Shown here: positions 4,872 to 5,910 of the stretch, piece after piece
Layout of the letters: the number at the start of each line of letters is the position of its first letter
Numbering within the stretch: position 1 is the first letter of the stretch
Source of the DNA: an uncultured Solirubrobacterales bacterium
GTDB taxonomy: Bacteria > Actinomycetota > Thermoleophilia > Solirubrobacterales > 70-9
Direction of reading: 5' to 3'
DNA: 5,910 nt
Assembly (NCBI GenBank): GCA_937910825.1
Contig: CALEMO010000401.1
Coordinates: forward strand, 1-5,910
Notes under the pieces: generated by a model
The model's database searches: none
The model's input: the letters and a program-made list of their open reading frames with translations, nothing else
Told to the model about the DNA's origin: nothing
Program-made: the position numbers and the translations under genes

Positions 4872-5910
4872 TCAGTCGGCCGACTGGCCGACTATCAGCT
4901 CAGCAATACGACCCGCAGCTTTGCCATCCCAGAGGGGAGGAAGCTCTGATGCTCCACCCGCCGCAGATTCCAGCAGGCCCGTGATTTCGGGGATGCGGGA
5001 AGGATCGAGGCCGAGCATCGTATTCGTACCGAGTTCGACCGTGACCGGCCTTTCCGTATTGTCGCGCAGGGTGAAGCAGGGCACGCCAAGGTAAGTCGTT
5101 TCTTCCTGGATGCCGCCAGAGTCGGTCAATACCGCCGCGGCGTCAGCTTCCAGCGAAAGGAACTCCAGGTATCCGACCGGATCGACCAGTTGCAGGCCCG
5201 GGGCGGTATCCGAGCCTTCGGCTTCAAGCCTTGCCCGGGTGCGTGGGTGGACCGGAAACAGCACCGGGACGCTCGCCGCGACCAGATTCAGAGCGGCGAT
5301 GGCTTCGAAAAGCAGTGGCCCGTCGACCAGGGCCGGGCGATGCAGGGTCACCAGCAGAAAGCTGCCGGGTTCGAGGTCGAACTGCCGGCAGGACTCGAGC
5401 GGCCGGAAACGGTCCTCCATCGCCACCAGGCTGTCGATCATCGTATTGCCGACGAAGTGGGTCTTTGAGGCCGGTATCCCTTCGCGTTCGAGGTTGACCA
5501 GCCCCTCTTCGGAATGGACGTAAAGCTGGTCGCTGATCGAGTCGGTCAGGACCCGGTTGATTTCCTCTGGCATCGAGCGGTCCCAGCTGCGCAGGCCTGA
5601 TTCGAGGTGGGCCACCGGTATGCCCAGCTTGACCGCGGTCAGCGCCGCCGCAAATGTCGAGTTGACATCACCGGGTACGACCAGCAGGTCGGGACGGCCG
5701 TCCAGGAGCAGGGGCTCGAGGCGCTCCATGACCCTGGCGGTCTGCACCGCATGGGATGCCGAGCCGACTTCGAGCATGTGGTCGGGGGCGGGTACGCCGA
5801 GCTGCTCGAAGAAGATCGCCGACATCATGTGGTCGTAATGCTGCCCGGTGTGAACGATCACCTGCTCGGTCTCGGGGGAACGGCTCTTGATGGCGGCGAT
5901 CAGCGGAGCC
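4872..5910 (-). CDS. wecB: UDP-N-acetylglucosamine 2-epimerase, non-hydrolysing (5' end beyond window)
   Basis: This enzyme interconverts UDP-GlcNAc and UDP-ManNAc in the cytosol, supplying ManNAc or ManNAcA for cell-surface glycans. The window shows 345 codons plus the stop. The frame is open to the edge and begins APLIAAIKSRSPETEQ before VIVHTGQHYD. Family members carry roughly 20 more residues, including a GTRPE motif, so the true start lies beyond 5910; the GTG at 5861 is an internal Val codon. Motifs by visible-fragment residue: TGQHYD at 21-26, PGDVNS with D81, HLESGLR with E103, MPEEINR with E115/E116, PVHPRTR with H221, and DSGGIQEE from 263 followed by GVPCFTLRDNTERP. The acidic and His residues align with E. 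coli D95, E117, E131 and H213. The usual HRxENVD string reads HRPALVD (190-196). The gene is convergent with infC, with 7 bases between stop codons. Confidence 0.95.
   Translation of the reverse strand, partial: APLIAAIKSRSPETEQVIVHTGQHYDHMMSAIFFEQLGVPAPDHMLEVGSASHAVQTARVMERLEPLLLDGRPDLLVVPGDVNSTFAAALTAVKLGIPVAHLESGLRSWDRSMPEEINRVLTDSISDQLYVHSEEGLVNLEREGIPASKTHFVGNTMIDSLVAMEDRFRPLESCRQFDLEPGSFLLVTLHRPALVDGPLLFEAIAALNLVAASVPVLFPVHPRTRARLEAEGSDTAPGLQLVDPVGYLEFLSLEADAAAVLTDSGGIQEETTYLGVPCFTLRDNTERPVTVELGTNTMLGLDPSRIPEITGLLESAAGGASELPPLWDGKAAGRIAELIVGQSAD
4874..4893 (+). terminator. Perfect 8-bp GC-rich stem-loop at the infC/wecB convergent junction
   Basis: AGTCGGCC (4874-4881) and GGCCGACT (4886-4893) pair perfectly around the four-base loop GACT. 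For plus-strand transcription the hairpin starts 9 bases after the stop of the IF3 tail frame (4862-4864), an ideal place to end the thrS-infC transcript. There is no T tract on either side, so it would be a U-less hairpin terminator of the kind proposed in actinobacteria, or a 3'-end stabiliser. It overlaps the last codons and stop of wecB, so for that gene it would form within the coding end. Chance is possible because it also encodes the protein end GQSAD. Confidence 0.42.

Noticed and set aside
5859..5861. GTG as the start codon of the epimerase
   Set aside because: The frame stays open to the window edge, and the 16 upstream codons (APLIAAIK...) match the conserved N-terminal part of the family. 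The GTG is the Val of VIVHTGQ.

Overview
The window is GC-rich, strongly biased to G or C at third codon positions, and densely coding. It holds a chromosomal housekeeping and accessory-metabolism stretch of a bacterium, most likely a high-GC actinobacterium. A Thermoleophilia/Solirubrobacterales-like lineage is a guess from protein flavour only. None of the five visible gene starts of the main genes has a convincing Shine-Dalgarno sequence, and the two divergent starts look leaderless, which fits that group.

Layout. Positions 1-948 lie on the minus strand. They carry the first 45 codons of a secreted protein that runs off the left edge (1-137, with a signal peptide and possibly PI-PLC-like) and, 46 bases before it in transcription order, a cyclase/kynurenine-formamidase-family metal hydrolase (184-948). 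A 77-base divergent promoter region (949-1025) separates these from a plus-strand run: an HSL-type alpha/beta-hydrolase esterase (1026-2078), threonyl-tRNA synthetase thrS (2098-4020) and translation initiation factor IF3 infC (4114-4695). infC is followed by an acidic, Lys/Ala/Pro-rich reading frame in the +1 phase (to 4864), which looks like a frameshifted C-terminal tail of IF3. Convergent to it, with 7 bases between stop codons, is a 5'-truncated UDP-GlcNAc 2-epimerase gene wecB (4872-5910, minus), whose start lies beyond the right edge. A perfect 8-bp stem-loop sits at the convergent junction.

How the genes work together. thrS and infC are a classic translation pair. The esterase lies directly upstream of thrS and probably shares a transcript with it. 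The usual infC followers rpmI and rplT are absent from the window, because infC runs head-on into the epimerase gene. The epimerase would feed UDP-ManNAc into surface polysaccharide synthesis and is functionally unrelated to the translation genes. The cyclase and esterase are divergently arranged hydrolases of unknown substrate.

I see no CRISPR array, tRNA or rRNA gene, insertion sequence, phage gene or defence system. I found no convincing undescribed system. The most informative anomaly is the out-of-frame IF3 tail, followed by the broken infC-rpmI-rplT order.
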